DNA of 64,000 nt from contig NZ_RBWU01000001.1 in the NCBI RefSeq assembly GCF_003634705.1, forward strand, positions 1-64,000. Direction: 5' to 3'. Numbering within the stretch: the first letter of the stretch is position 1; each line of letters starts with the position of its first letter. The position numbers and the translations under genes were made by a program. A model generated the notes under the pieces. That model searched no databases. It saw only the letters and a list, made by a program, of their open reading frames with translations, and was not told the DNA's origin. Origin of the DNA: Actinomadura pelletieri DSM 43383. Lineage in GTDB: Bacteria; Actinomycetota; Actinomycetes; Streptosporangiales; Streptosporangiaceae. Positions 23,853-32,440 of the stretch are shown here, one piece after another.

Positions 23853-25276
23853 GCAACCGTTCACTGTGGCCCACCGGTGGATCGGCTGGATGGCCCAGCT
23901 CGGTTACTGGACACCATTCAACGGGCGGTCTCGTGGACGGGCGCCCGGCTGGTTGGAGACCGGGCGCTCTGCCCGGGGCGCGGGCGGGTGTAGAGGAGGC
24001 AGCCGTGCGCAGCGCGGTCGCCGACATCAACCAGGCCCTCGATGACCAAATCACTGCGGACACCACGCCCGAGCAGGCGCGGGAGCTGATCGCCGCCGAG
24101 GTCCGGGCGTGGATCGCCGACCAGGCCGGTTCGGGCCGCTACCGGCTCACCGCAGAACTGGAAGCGCGACTGGTCGGCGCCGTCTACAACGAACGGTTCG
24201 GTCTCGGAGCGCTCCAGCCGCTGCTGGAGGACCCCGACATCGAGACGATCGATGTCAACGGCGCGCACCAAGTGTGGATCAACTACGCCGACGGCCGTAA
24301 AGAGCCGGGTGAACCGGTCGCCGACTCCGACGAGCAGCTGGTCGAGCTGATCCGCCGGTGGGGCGCCTACCAGGGCCAGACCGCCCGCGACTTCTCGCCC
24401 GCCAAGCCCAAGCTTCGTTTGGCGTTGCCGGATGGCTCGCGGCTGACCGCGCTGATGACGGTGACGCCGTGGCCGTGCCTATCGATCCGGCGGCACCGGA
24501 TGCTCGACGTCGACCTGGACCAGCTCGTCGACTACGGCACCCTCGACCCGGGCTTACGGGAGTTCTTGCGCGCCGCCGTCCGGTCCCGCAAGGACATCGT
24601 GGTGACCGGTGGGATGGGCAGCGGCAAGACCACCTTCGCCCGCGCGCTGGCCGCCGACATCGACCGCGACGAGCGCATCGTCACCGTCGAAAACGAGTAC
24701 GAACTGTTCCTGCACACGCTGCCGCACCGGCACGCCGACATCGTGGCGATGGAAGCCCGCGAGCCCAACGCCGAAGGCGTCGGCGGCATCCCGGTCCGCC
24801 AGCTGGTCACCGACGCGCTACGACTGAACGCCAAACGGATCATCGTCGGCGAAGTCCTCGGCGACGAGCTGGTGCCGATGCTGACCGCGATGAACACCGG
24901 CGGCGAAGGCTCACTGTGCACCATCCACGCCGACTCGGCAGGCGAAGTGTTCGCCCGGATGCTGATCCTGGCCGACTCCGGCGGCCTGACCTACCCACCC
25001 GCCACGCTCTTCCACCTAGCGGGCATGGCGGTGGACTTCGTCGTCCACCTCACTCACCAGGTCCACCACCAGCAGGGCCACCCAGTGAATCAACGGTACG
25101 TCTCCGAAGTGCTGGAGGTGCTGCCGCCCAGCGACACCGACGAACCAGCCAGCAACCAGGTCTACGTTCCCGGACGGGACGGTCGGGCGGTGCCACACAC
25201 CCTGCCGCAGTGCGCCGCCGAGCTGGAAGCAGCCGGGTTTGACTTGTCCTACTTTCACGTGGGGGCGGCCCGGTGA
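23849..25276 (+). CDS. cpaF: CpaF/TadA secretion ATPase
   Basis: This is a hexameric type II/IV secretion ATPase powering Tad pilus extension. The N-terminal alpha domain is followed by Walker A GGMGSGKTT at residues about 254-262, the Asp box TVENEYELFLH, Walker B RIIVGEVLGDE (Arg in the usual EVRG replaced by Leu) and the His box GSLCTIHADS. Length (475 aa) is normal. The first 45 residues are low-complexity and may not be translated. GTG at 24004 is an alternative start. Overlaps at both ends indicate one operon. Confidence 0.9.
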   Translation: MSNRSLWPTGGSAGWPSSVTGHHSTGGLVDGRPAGWRPGALPGARAGVEEAAVRSAVADINQALDDQITADTTPEQARELIAAEVRAWIADQAGSGRYRLTAELEARLVGAVYNERFGLGALQPLLEDPDIETIDVNGAHQVWINYADGRKEPGEPVADSDEQLVELIRRWGAYQGQTARDFSPAKPKLRLALPDGSRLTALMTVTPWPCLSIRRHRMLDVDLDQLVDYGTLDPGLREFLRAAVRSRKDIVVTGGMGSGKTTFARALAADIDRDERIVTVENEYELFLHTLPHRHADIVAMEAREPNAEGVGGIPVRQLVTDALRLNAKRIIVGEVLGDELVPMLTAMNTGGEGSLCTIHADSAGEVFARMLILADSGGLTYPPATLFHLAGMAVDFVVHLTHQVHHQQGHPVNQRYVSEVLEVLPPSDTDEPASNQVYVPGRDGRAVPHTLPQCAAELEAAGFDLSYFHVGAAR

Positions 25277-26136
25277 CCAGCAACGCCGTTCTCGCCGCGC
25301 TAGCAGCCAGCCTGGTCATCGCCGGCTTGCTGCTGATCGTGGCCACCTGGACCCGCACGGATCTACTGCCCGAACCACCCGCCGGTCGCCCGCGACGGCA
25401 CCGGGCGCAATGGCGATCGCGCCGCACCCTCGTGGAAGCCACCGTGGCCGCGGCCACGGGCGCCGGAGCGTGGGCGGCCACTGGGTGGCCAGTGGCCGCG
25501 ATCGCGGTTGCCGCCGCCGTCATCGCCCTGCCACGCCTGCTGGGCGGACGGCCCGCGCAGCGACGCATCGCTCGGCTGGAAGCCATGGAGGCATGGACCC
25601 GCCAGCTCGCCGACGTCCTCACTACCGGCACCGGCATCGAAGAGGCACTGCTGACCACCGCATCCAGCCCGCCCGGCCCGATCGCCGCCGAAGTGACCGC
25701 GCTGCGGCGACGGCTGGAATACCGCGTCACCACCGAAGACGCGCTGCGCGCCTTCGCCGACGACCTAGGCCACCCGGTCGGTGACACCATCGCCGCCACC
25801 CTGATCATCGCCTCCCAGGTTCGCGGACGCGGGCTGCACCAGGTGCTCACCGCGCTCGCCGACACCGTGGCCAAGGACGTGGCCATGCAGCGCGAGATCG
25901 ATGCCGAACGCGCCACCCACCGCACCACCGCCCTCTGGGTCGTGGTCGCACTCGCCGCGTTCGTCGGCTTCGCCATGCTCAACCGCACCTACGTGGCCCC
26001 GTTCGGCACCCCGACCGGGCAGCTGATGCTCGTCCTCGTCGTCGCGCTGTACGCCGGAACCGTCGTGTGGCTACACCGGCTGGCCTCGCCCGCACCGGGC
26101 CACCGATTCTTGCCAGAACACCGGAGACGCCGATGA
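25273..26136 (+). CDS. tadB: TadB-like inner-membrane platform protein
   Basis: This type II secretion F-domain protein has N-terminal membrane segments (LAALAASLVIAGLLLIVA; a second near residues 60-85), a GspF-type helical domain (ARLEAMEAWTRQLADVLTTG; SGIEEAL-like GIEEALLTT) and C-terminal membrane segments (LWVVVALAAFVGFAML; LMLVLVVALYAGTVVW). It forms the platform with TadC. The GTG start overlaps the CpaF stop. Confidence 0.85.
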   Translation: MTSNAVLAALAASLVIAGLLLIVATWTRTDLLPEPPAGRPRRHRAQWRSRRTLVEATVAAATGAGAWAATGWPVAAIAVAAAVIALPRLLGGRPAQRRIARLEAMEAWTRQLADVLTTGTGIEEALLTTASSPPGPIAAEVTALRRRLEYRVTTEDALRAFADDLGHPVGDTIAATLIIASQVRGRGLHQVLTALADTVAKDVAMQREIDAERATHRTTALWVVVALAAFVGFAMLNRTYVAPFGTPTGQLMLVLVVALYAGTVVWLHRLASPAPGHRFLPEHRRRR

Positions 26137-27017
26137 CGATCACATTGGTGCTCGCGGCCGGGGGCCTCGTCGGGCTGGGACTGTTCCTCTGCGTCAGAGA
26201 ACTCTTCCCCGCCCCGCCGCAACTGGCCGCCGCCGTAGACCGCTTCGCCCCACCAACACGACGCCCAGCGGCCGACGTTGTCCCCCATGGTCGAACAGCA
26301 CAGGCCGGACGGTGGCTGGCGACACGCATCACGGGAACCGCCCTCGACGTTAGGATCCCGCGCCGGGACCTCGCGCTCATCGGCAAGTCCACGGAGGAGT
26401 ACCTGGTCCAAAAGCTCGCCATGACCGGCCTCGGGCTCGCCGTGCCGACCGTGCTGTGGACACTGCTGATGCCGCCCGTGCCGTGGCTGGTCAGCACCGG
26501 CTCCACCGTGGCCTACGCCGCCATCATGTTCGCCGCGCCTGACATCGCGCTGCGCAGCCAAGCCAAAGAAGCACGCGAAGAGTTCAAGATCGCGCTCATC
26601 GCCTACCTCGACCTAATCAAAATGGCCCGCGCCAGCGGCGCCGGCCCCGGCGAGGCACTGGAAACCCCCGCGCGTGTGTGCCGAGGCTGGGCGTTCCAAC
26701 GGATCGCCGCCACCGTAGACCCCGCGGCCCGTGGCACCCGCGACCCGTGGGACGAACTCGCCCGCCTGGCCGATCAGATCGGCGTCCACGAACTCGCCGA
26801 CACCGCCGCCATCGCCCACCGCGCCGGCACCCAAGGCGCCGCGATCCTCGACAGCCTCACCGCCAAAGCCGCCTCCCTACGCGAGCAGCAACTCGCCGCC
26901 GCGCTCGCCCGCGCCAAATCCCGCACCGAGACCATGACCCTGCCCGTCGCCCTGTCGGTTCTGGGCTATCTGATCCTGCTCGGCTACCCCGCCTACGCCC
27001 GCATCACCGGTTCGTAA
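26133..27017 (+). CDS. tadC: TadC-like inner-membrane platform protein
   Basis: This is the second F-domain protein. ATG at 26133 overlaps the TadB stop. It has an N-terminal membrane helix (LVLAAGGLVGLGLFLCV), a paired central membrane region (GLGLAVPTVLWTLLMP; STVAYAAIMFAAP), a helical domain with LIAYLDLIKMARASGAGPGEAL, and a C-terminal helix (VALSVLGYLILLGYPAY). At 294 aa it has the length usual for TadC, and it should pair with TadB. Confidence 0.85.
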   Translation: MTITLVLAAGGLVGLGLFLCVRELFPAPPQLAAAVDRFAPPTRRPAADVVPHGRTAQAGRWLATRITGTALDVRIPRRDLALIGKSTEEYLVQKLAMTGLGLAVPTVLWTLLMPPVPWLVSTGSTVAYAAIMFAAPDIALRSQAKEAREEFKIALIAYLDLIKMARASGAGPGEALETPARVCRGWAFQRIAATVDPAARGTRDPWDELARLADQIGVHELADTAAIAHRAGTQGAAILDSLTAKAASLREQQLAAALARAKSRTETMTLPVALSVLGYLILLGYPAYARITGS

Positions 27018-27042
27018 CACAGCTATGGAGGTCATCCCTGCC

Positions 27043-27234
27043 ATGAAGCCGCAGCTCCCACCAGACCTGGCCTACCTGCGCGCCCGCCTCGACATGTGGC
27101 GCGGCGAAGCGCGGGACCGCGGCAGCATCACCCTCGAATGGATGGTGATCATCGGCATCCTCTTCGCCGCCGCCATCTGGGCCGCCACCAAGATCGTGTC
27201 CGCGATCCACTCTCACGCCAACCAGATCAAATAG
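27043..27234 (+). CDS. Flp-type pilin, 63 aa
   Basis: ATG at 27043 uses GGAGG at 27027-27031. The ATG at 27025 has no site. The product has a basic leader, the class III prepilin site RG/SITLE with glycine at -1 and glutamate at +5, and one long hydrophobic helix (WMVIIGILFAAAIWAAT). This is the layout of the major Flp/Tad pilin subunit. It directly follows TadC. Its processing needs a TadV/CpaA-type peptidase, which is not in the window. Confidence 0.7.
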   Translation: MKPQLPPDLAYLRARLDMWRGEARDRGSITLEWMVIIGILFAAAIWAATKIVSAIHSHANQIK

Positions 27235-27244
27235 GGCCGCCACA

Positions 27245-27661
27245 ATGGACCCAGGCACCATGAGCGATGACCGGGGCAGCGTCACGCTAGAGACCGTCAT
27301 CGCCGTCCCCCTCGCCTTGCTGGCCGTCCTGCTGACGATCAACGCCGCGCTGTGGTTCCACGCCCGCAACACCGCCCTGGCCGCCGCCCAAGAAGGCGTC
27401 CGCACCGCCCGTGCTTACGGCGCCGATCCCGCCCAGGCCAGCACCACCGCCCTCACCTTCGCCCGCAGCAACAGCGAGGGCTTCCTCCAGTCTCCGAGCG
27501 TGGACACCAGCGACAGCACCGCCACCACCATCGTGGTCCGCGTGCGTGGAACCGCCATATCCGTGATTCCTGGCCTGCATCTGCGCGTCGACCAAGTCGC
27601 CCGCGGCCCCATCGAACGATTCACGGTGCCGTCCGGAAACAGCGTCACCGGAGGCGGGTGA
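27245..27661 (+). CDS. TadE-like pseudopilin, 138 aa
   Basis: A short leader DDRG is followed by SVTLE (prepilin site, Glu at +5), a hydrophobic helix (VIAVPLALLAVLLTINAAL) and a globular C-terminal part with QEGVRTARAYG, the usual TadE pattern. TadE-type minor pilins are exported with the pilus. ATG at 27245 or 27260 may be used. Its stop overlaps the next start. Confidence 0.75.
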   Translation: MDPGTMSDDRGSVTLETVIAVPLALLAVLLTINAALWFHARNTALAAAQEGVRTARAYGADPAQASTTALTFARSNSEGFLQSPSVDTSDSTATTIVVRVRGTAISVIPGLHLRVDQVARGPIERFTVPSGNSVTGGG

Positions 27662-28128
27662 TGCGCGAACATCCTGCCCCGCGTCCCCGCCACACGATCT
27701 CCACGTCGAGCGGTTACGGCGATCGCGGATCGGTGACGCTGGAGCTCGTCGTCTTCGCCCCCGCGCTGATCGTCATGCTGCTGTTCGTCATCGCTGCCGG
27801 ACGCATCACCCAAGCTCACCAGGCAGTAGAGGCCGCCGCACGCGACGCCGCACGCCAAGCCAGCATCGCCCGCGACCCGGCCACCGCCCAGACGATCGCG
27901 ACCAGCAGCGCCCAAGCAGCGCTCACCCGCGAAGGCATGAACTGTCCCGCGCACGTCAGCGTCGACACCTCCGGGTTCGCCCGCCCCCTCGGAACCGCAG
28001 CCACCGTCACCGCGCATGTGACGTGCACCGTCCAGCTCGCCGACGTTTCCCTAGCCGGAGTCCCCACCACCACCGTGAAATCGCATTTCACCAGCCCCAT
28101 CGACCCATACCGCGGGCGGCAACCATGA
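27661..28128 (+). CDS. Second TadE-like pseudopilin, 155 aa
   Basis: The architecture matches the preceding protein: leader ending GDRG, SVTLE, a hydrophobic helix (LVVFAPALIVMLLFVIAAG), then AVEAAARDAARQASIARDP, typical of TadE/TadF. There are two cysteines in the C-terminal domain (MNCPAHVS; HVTCTVQ), probably disulfide-bonded outside the membrane. ATG overlaps the previous TGA. Confidence 0.75.
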   Translation: MREHPAPRPRHTISTSSGYGDRGSVTLELVVFAPALIVMLLFVIAAGRITQAHQAVEAAARDAARQASIARDPATAQTIATSSAQAALTREGMNCPAHVSVDTSGFARPLGTAATVTAHVTCTVQLADVSLAGVPTTTVKSHFTSPIDPYRGRQP

Positions 28129-28583
28129 GATGGAGCATCCTTACCACCACGCGGAAACTGCGGACCCGAGACGACGGAACGATCAGCCTGCTCGTCATCG
28201 TGTTCTTCCTCGCCCTGCTGGCCGCCGCAGGCCTTGTTGTCGACGGCGGCACCAAACTCCGCGCCGCCCGCGAAGCCTCCGCCGTGGCCGAGGAAGCCGC
28301 CCGTGCCGGCGCGGGACGGATCGACCGCGACCGCGCCTACGCCGAAGGGGGCCGGTTCGTCATCGACCGTACCGCCGCTGTAAGCGCCGCCCGCGCGTAC
28401 CTAGCCAGCAGCGGAAACACCGGGTCCGTCAGTATCACCAACGGCCGAAAAATCCGCGTGACCGTTACCATCAGCGAACCCGCCATCCTGCTGTCAGCTA
28501 TCGGCATCAGTGACCTCCAGGTGACCAAGACCGCCACCGCCGACCTACTCCAAGGCGTCGAGCGGGAGCACCATGGGTTTTAA
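28125..28583 (+). CDS. TadG-like pilus protein, 152 aa
   Basis: ATG at 28125 overlaps the previous stop. The leader RDDG is followed by TISLL and a hydrophobic helix (VIVFFLALLAAAGLVVDGG), the Flp pilus-assembly TadE/G-like N-terminus. The +5 residue is Leu rather than Glu, so it may be anchored rather than cleaved. KLRAAREASAVAEEAARAGA follows, as is usual in this family. It is the last gene of the pilus operon. Confidence 0.75.
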   Translation: MRWSILTTTRKLRTRDDGTISLLVIVFFLALLAAAGLVVDGGTKLRAAREASAVAEEAARAGAGRIDRDRAYAEGGRFVIDRTAAVSAARAYLASSGNTGSVSITNGRKIRVTVTISEPAILLSAIGISDLQVTKTATADLLQGVEREHHGF

Positions 28584-28945
28584 CCCATCCGCATACCGGT
28601 GCCGAGGCCTGCAAGCAACCCGGGGCGCTCCACGGTAGGGTGCACCGCGATGATGCGGGGGTCGAACGCGCGCTGATGGTTGTACCGGTGCCAGTCCCAC
28701 GGTGAATCTCTGCTGGCAATAATTGAGAAGTGGCAGATTTCCCGCCAGCCTAAATCGCCCGGAGATGGTGCATCAATCGGCCTCCAGTGCCCTTCTTGAT
28801 GCTCATGAAGGTCACGGTTGAAACCGGCTGTAGACTCGGCTTCGGTTCTTCACGGAGAAGCGTCAACCAAGGTCGTCTAACCGCTAAACTCTCCCGTCCC
28901 TGTATTTGAACCCGCGCCACTTCAGCGGGGCGATGGCGGGGCAGG
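28584..28945. other. Intergenic stretch between convergent operons
   Basis: This is 362 bases between the pilus operon end (plus) and the kinase-like gene end (minus). Transcripts meet here. I found no hairpin strong enough to call and no gene with coding bias. Confidence 0.4.
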
Positions 28946-29773
28946 TCACCTCAACTGGTCGAGTAGCTTTCCGGCGGCTTCCGCCATCGGGTCGGTGAGG
29001 GGCCCTTTCCGCCCGGTCCGTTTAAAGGCCCGGGCGACGTTGGCGCACATCATGAGTCGGGTGAGTTGCCCGGTTCTGGTGGACAGTACGTCTGCGAACA
29101 CCTCGGTGACCTTGTCGGCTAGGTCAGAAACCCGCATGGATGCGGCCCACAGGGATACGGCGTCGAGTGCGGCCGGTCCCTGCCCCCAACTCTCCCAGTC
29201 GATGATCGCCAATTCTGGCCCGCACAGGTTCGCCCACCCCAGGTCGCCGTGGACGGTTGCCCAGTCGGTGATGGTGGTGTCGATCCCTTCTCCGTAGGCG
29301 TCGGCGATCCGGCCGGACAGGTGGGTTTGAGTCATGCACACGCGGTCGGTTACATGCCCGGCGAGCATCTTGCAGGCTGTCTGCAGGCCCGACCACCACG
29401 CGTCTGGCAGCCCCGGGTCGGAAGGGATGGCGGCTTGAGGTGAGATCACCGGGTCGGAGGTCCGGGTCATCTCTTCGGCTCGCCAGACGACCTTGCGGCC
29501 CTGGTCATACCAGGATGCGGCGGCCTGCCAGACCGGGCGGGGTACACCGTCTAACGCGAGCGCTGCCTCGAACCCGGTGAGCGCTTGGGCATTGAGCTTC
29601 TCTGGCTGGTACCAACTCAGACGCACCCAGGTTCCGGTGCTGGTCGGGAACCCGGCGGTGCCGTTGAGTGCACTGTAGTGAGCTTCGCTGCGGTTGAGGA
29701 CGACCCCGAGGCGGGATTCGAGGACGGTGAGGACGTCGTCGTGTGGGGTCTGGGACAGGTCGTACAGGTTCAC
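28946..29773 (-). CDS. APH-fold phosphotransferase-like protein, 275 aa
   Basis: The protein carries the aminoglycoside-phosphotransferase catalytic loop VHGDLGWANL and the metal motif IIDWESWGQGP near residues 190-220, in a kinase-like fold of normal length. Known members phosphorylate antibiotics, choline or homoserine, and some act on RiPP peptides. Here it is the last gene of a minus-strand operon with a short peptide gene, a JmjC cupin and an aldo/keto reductase. That context makes a peptide or small-metabolite substrate more likely than drug resistance. It overlaps the AKR gene by four bases. Confidence 0.75.
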   Translation of the reverse strand: MNLYDLSQTPHDDVLTVLESRLGVVLNRSEAHYSALNGTAGFPTSTGTWVRLSWYQPEKLNAQALTGFEAALALDGVPRPVWQAAASWYDQGRKVVWRAEEMTRTSDPVISPQAAIPSDPGLPDAWWSGLQTACKMLAGHVTDRVCMTQTHLSGRIADAYGEGIDTTITDWATVHGDLGWANLCGPELAIIDWESWGQGPAALDAVSLWAASMRVSDLADKVTEVFADVLSTRTGQLTRLMMCANVARAFKRTGRKGPLTDPMAEAAGKLLDQLR

Positions 29774-30615
29774 GGGGTCACCGTAGCCTCACGGTCGGCG
29801 AGCAGCGCCCGGTACGCCGCAACTCTGCTCTGGTCGATGTCGAGGCTGACAGCTGCGACCAGTTCGGCCAGGTGGGCGGGCTGGTCAGCACCAACGGCGA
29901 TGGTTGACACCTCGGGCAGGTGGTAGGCGGCGGCGAACGCTGCCAGCACTGGGTTGGGCTCCTGCTCGCCGTGGGCGAAGGTGCGGGCGGCAGGCCAGGG
30001 GACGCCTACAGCGTCACCACCGAACGGTGCCATGCCCCACCGGGAGGCGGGAGTGATGCGCAGCAGCGCCGTGAGGTCTTCAGCGGCTCTAAGGGCCTGG
30101 TCACTGACGGTGAGGCCGCACCTGGTCATCAGGACATCCGGGATGGGCAGCCGCCCCGACTTCGCGTAAGGGGTAAGGATGCCGGGCCGCCACGTCGAGA
30201 TTCCCCACGCCCTCGTGATTCCCTGCGTCTTGGTTTCCGCTAGGGCTGTGGTCGCGGAGGCGAGTATGTCGGCTCCGGCACTCGGCGGGAGGCCGTCCAG
30301 TGATCGTTCCGGGTTGTGCAGGAACACCAGGTCGGGGGTACGGCCGAGGTTAGCCGCGCTCTGTTGGACCGCCCGCCTGAGCCGGACCGGGTCGAGGCTG
30401 TGCCCTTCGGGGAAGAAGCCGACCTTGGTGGAGATCTCGAACTCTCCCAGCAGATCCCCGGCTACCCGTGTCAGCGTCGAATGGGATGTGAAGTTCAGAT
30501 AGTTGAAGGCGGTGTCGAGGCGTTGGACTCCAAGGCCCAGCGCGGCCTCCAGCGTCACGCGCAGGTGACTAGACCGGTGTAGCCCAAGGACAATTCCTCG
30601 GTCATCGGCGCGCAT
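29770..30615 (-). CDS. Aldo/keto reductase family protein, 281 aa
   Basis: ATG at 30615 follows GGAGG. The N-terminal MRADDRGIVLGLHRSSHLR and GVQRLDTAFNY (Asp and Tyr of the AKR tetrad), STKVGFF (Lys), and DLVFLHNPE (where His is usual) match an AKR TIM barrel. The C-terminal part has STIAVGADQPAHLAE, the cofactor-binding end. AKRs use NADPH to reduce carbonyls. It overlaps the JmjC gene by 61 bases, so the two are tightly coupled. The substrate is unknown. Confidence 0.8.
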   Translation of the reverse strand: MRADDRGIVLGLHRSSHLRVTLEAALGLGVQRLDTAFNYLNFTSHSTLTRVAGDLLGEFEISTKVGFFPEGHSLDPVRLRRAVQQSAANLGRTPDLVFLHNPERSLDGLPPSAGADILASATTALAETKTQGITRAWGISTWRPGILTPYAKSGRLPIPDVLMTRCGLTVSDQALRAAEDLTALLRITPASRWGMAPFGGDAVGVPWPAARTFAHGEQEPNPVLAAFAAAYHLPEVSTIAVGADQPAHLAELVAAVSLDIDQSRVAAYRALLADREATVTP

Positions 30616-31742
30616 ATCCCCTCCTTCACCAGTGCCGCCGCCACGGTGCGCGTGTCGGCGTCGGTGAATTGCACCGGTGCACCGCTCAGCAGCGATTCCA
30701 GCGCGTTGGCGGCTCGTGCCTTGAAGGTGAGCTTCTTGCCGGCCGCCAAGACGGCGATGGTGTCGCCGTGCTGTTCGATGGACGGCTCGAATTGGGTGAC
30801 GCACACCGCTCCGTGCGGTTCACCGAACAGGTCGAAGGCGGGAATTTGCCGGGCGGGTGGGCGCTGTGTCTCCCGAGCGTGTAGGGACTCGGCCGGGGTG
30901 TGCTCTGCCGCCAGTTTTGCCACGGCGGCGAGGAGTTCGGCCTGTTGTGCCGCCCACGCTTCCGGCTCGGCCCACCAGTCCAGATCGGTCCGGAATAGAT
31001 CCTCGGCGCGGCTCTGGTCGGCGAGCCAGTTCATCCACGTAACGCCGGTCCGCTTCACGAAGCCGACGGTGGCATGCAGGCTGAACCCTTCCCCCATGCC
31101 TTCCCGAGTGGCGCGGTGCCAGTGTCCCCGAGGGATGTGCATGACCTCCCCGGCCTTCAGGACGCCTGACCAAACGACGTCCTGGCTGGGTTCGGTAGCG
31201 GTGACGGCGTCCCGGTACATCGGCGCGTTTCGCGACGGGGCGCGCACCTCCCAGCTCTTCTCGCCCGCCACCTGGAAGATGATCACGTCGTGGTCGTCCC
31301 AGTGCATGTCGAACCCTGCCGCCTCCTGTGTGGTGAGGTAGGCATTGATCTGCACGATCTCGTGCGACCACCACTGCATGGCACGACAAAACACCTCAAG
31401 GACCGGGTCGAACACGTCGATTTCGTCCAGAACGAGAGTGCACCCCTCGCGCAGGATCGCATCGAGCTTGATGGTGTCGACCATGCGGATACTCTGGCCG
31501 CGACGGCCGATCTCGTCGGTGCAGTACAGGAAGGGATGAAGTTCTCGTCCGGACTGGAAACACCGTAGCTGCGGTGTGGTCAGGCTCCGCCGGGTCGCCA
31601 AGTCCAGCAGCTTCGTCGGCGTCAGCAGACGGGCGGCCACACCCGTACCAGGCAATTGTCCCCGGACGAAATCTGTTCCCACCCGGCCAGGGCCACTCCA
31701 ACCGAGGGCTTGCTCCATCGCCGAGACGATGAGGTGTTCCAT
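30555..31742 (-). CDS. JmjC-domain cupin (ROX-like) dioxygenase, 395 aa
   Basis: ATG at 31742 is preceded by AAAGGAG. Residues about 130-215 have the JmjC/cupin pattern of bacterial ribosomal-oxygenase-like enzymes: FDMHWDDHDVIIFQ with His147 and Asp149, GEKSWEV, then GEVMHIPRGHWHRA with His209 as third iron ligand. These Fe(II)/2-oxoglutarate enzymes hydroxylate protein or peptide side chains. A C-terminal winged-helix-like region (about 330-395) is also typical. A 49-residue peptide gene lies just upstream and is the candidate substrate. Confidence 0.8.
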   Translation of the reverse strand: MEHLIVSAMEQALGWSGPGRVGTDFVRGQLPGTGVAARLLTPTKLLDLATRRSLTTPQLRCFQSGRELHPFLYCTDEIGRRGQSIRMVDTIKLDAILREGCTLVLDEIDVFDPVLEVFCRAMQWWSHEIVQINAYLTTQEAAGFDMHWDDHDVIIFQVAGEKSWEVRAPSRNAPMYRDAVTATEPSQDVVWSGVLKAGEVMHIPRGHWHRATREGMGEGFSLHATVGFVKRTGVTWMNWLADQSRAEDLFRTDLDWWAEPEAWAAQQAELLAAVAKLAAEHTPAESLHARETQRPPARQIPAFDLFGEPHGAVCVTQFEPSIEQHGDTIAVLAAGKKLTFKARAANALESLLSGAPVQFTDADTRTVAAALVKEGICAPMTEELSLGYTGLVTCA

Positions 31743-31774
31743 CACGTGCTCCTTTGAGGCTTGCATGAAGGTGG

Positions 31775-31805
31775 GGAGGGCCCGCTGCGGGAGTTCGGGC
31801 CCTCC
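31775..31805 (-). terminator. Intercistronic hairpin between peptide and JmjC genes
   Basis: GGAGGGCCCG (31775-31784) and CGGGCCCTCC (31796-31805) form a perfect 10-pair stem. It lies between the peptide stop and the JmjC start. Such partial attenuators are common after precursor-peptide genes, letting the peptide be made in excess over its enzymes. Confidence 0.6.
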
Positions 31806-31828
31806 GTCCTTTCGATGGGTTGGGGGCG

Positions 31829-31978
31829 TCAGCCTCGGCCGGGGAAGTTGTGGTCCTTGTTCTCGCCGTCGTCACCGACTGATGTGCCGGTCGGGTCGGA
31901 GTGCTCGGAGTCGAACCGGTCGTGGACGGCGGCGAGGGTTTCTACAGCTATGAGCAGATCGCTGGTAGCGGTGTCCAT
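31829..31978 (-). CDS. Short peptide, candidate RiPP-like precursor, 49 aa
   Basis: ATG at 31978 has GGAAGG upstream. The product has a helical leader-like half (MDTATSDLLIAVETLAAVHD) and an acidic, polar C-terminal half rich in Asp, Gly, Ser and Thr, ending DHNFPGRG, with no cysteine. It precedes a hairpin and then a JmjC oxygenase, an aldo/keto reductase and a kinase-like gene. A modified peptide made from this precursor is an inference from context. I do not recognise the peptide family. Confidence 0.5.
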   Translation of the reverse strand: MDTATSDLLIAVETLAAVHDRFDSEHSDPTGTSVGDDGENKDHNFPGRG

Positions 31979-32065
31979 CGTTTGATCACCTTCCGAAGGG
32001 GTCACGTAGCGGACAGTCGCAGGATCGAGGTGGCCCACGTGCCCTGTCGGCCCTCACGTTTGCAT

Positions 32066-32440
32066 TCACCTGCGCACCGGCACCGAAAGGGCCACCGCAA
32101 TCGCGCAGGCATGCGCCTGCGCTTGCCCCGGCCGGTGAATGTCGTTGGCATCGCCGAGTTCGTCGCCGGTCGGGTGGTACCGCAAGTGCAAGCGATCGTC
32201 AGTGGCATGTAGGCACGCCACCTGGACCGTCGTGCCGCGCCGGTTCGGGTTCCAACACCGCAGTACCTGCGGGTCGTCGCCGACGTCGGTCGCCAAGCGC
32301 GAGTGGACTCCGAGATCACACAAATCCCCGGCGAGGGCGAGCAGCACAGTTCGGGGGCGCAGGGCCTTCTCACCGGCTGCTGACTCGCTGGCGCGGGGAA
32401 TGGTCCTCTGGTCGGTTTCGCGCGGGGTATCGAGCGCCAT
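32066..32440 (-). CDS. Small hypothetical protein, 124 aa
   Basis: ATG at 32440 follows GGGGAGG. The core (LLALAGDLCDLGVHSRLATD, then LRCWNP and VQVACLHATDDRLHLRYHP) resembles small actinomycete proteins commonly encoded beside XRE-DUF5753 regulators. It is divergent from such a regulator at 32691 and lies upstream of the peptide/JmjC operon. Its role is unknown, and it may belong either to the operon or to the regulator pair. Confidence 0.55.
   Translation of the reverse strand: MALDTPRETDQRTIPRASESAAGEKALRPRTVLLALAGDLCDLGVHSRLATDVGDDPQVLRCWNPNRRGTTVQVACLHATDDRLHLRYHPTGDELGDANDIHRPGQAQAHACAIAVALSVPVRR

Noticed and set aside
28946..32440. Class V lanthipeptide or thioviridamide-type cluster
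   Set aside because: The APH-fold protein suggested it, but there is no HopA1-like protein, no flavin decarboxylase, no YcaO, and no cysteine in the peptide.
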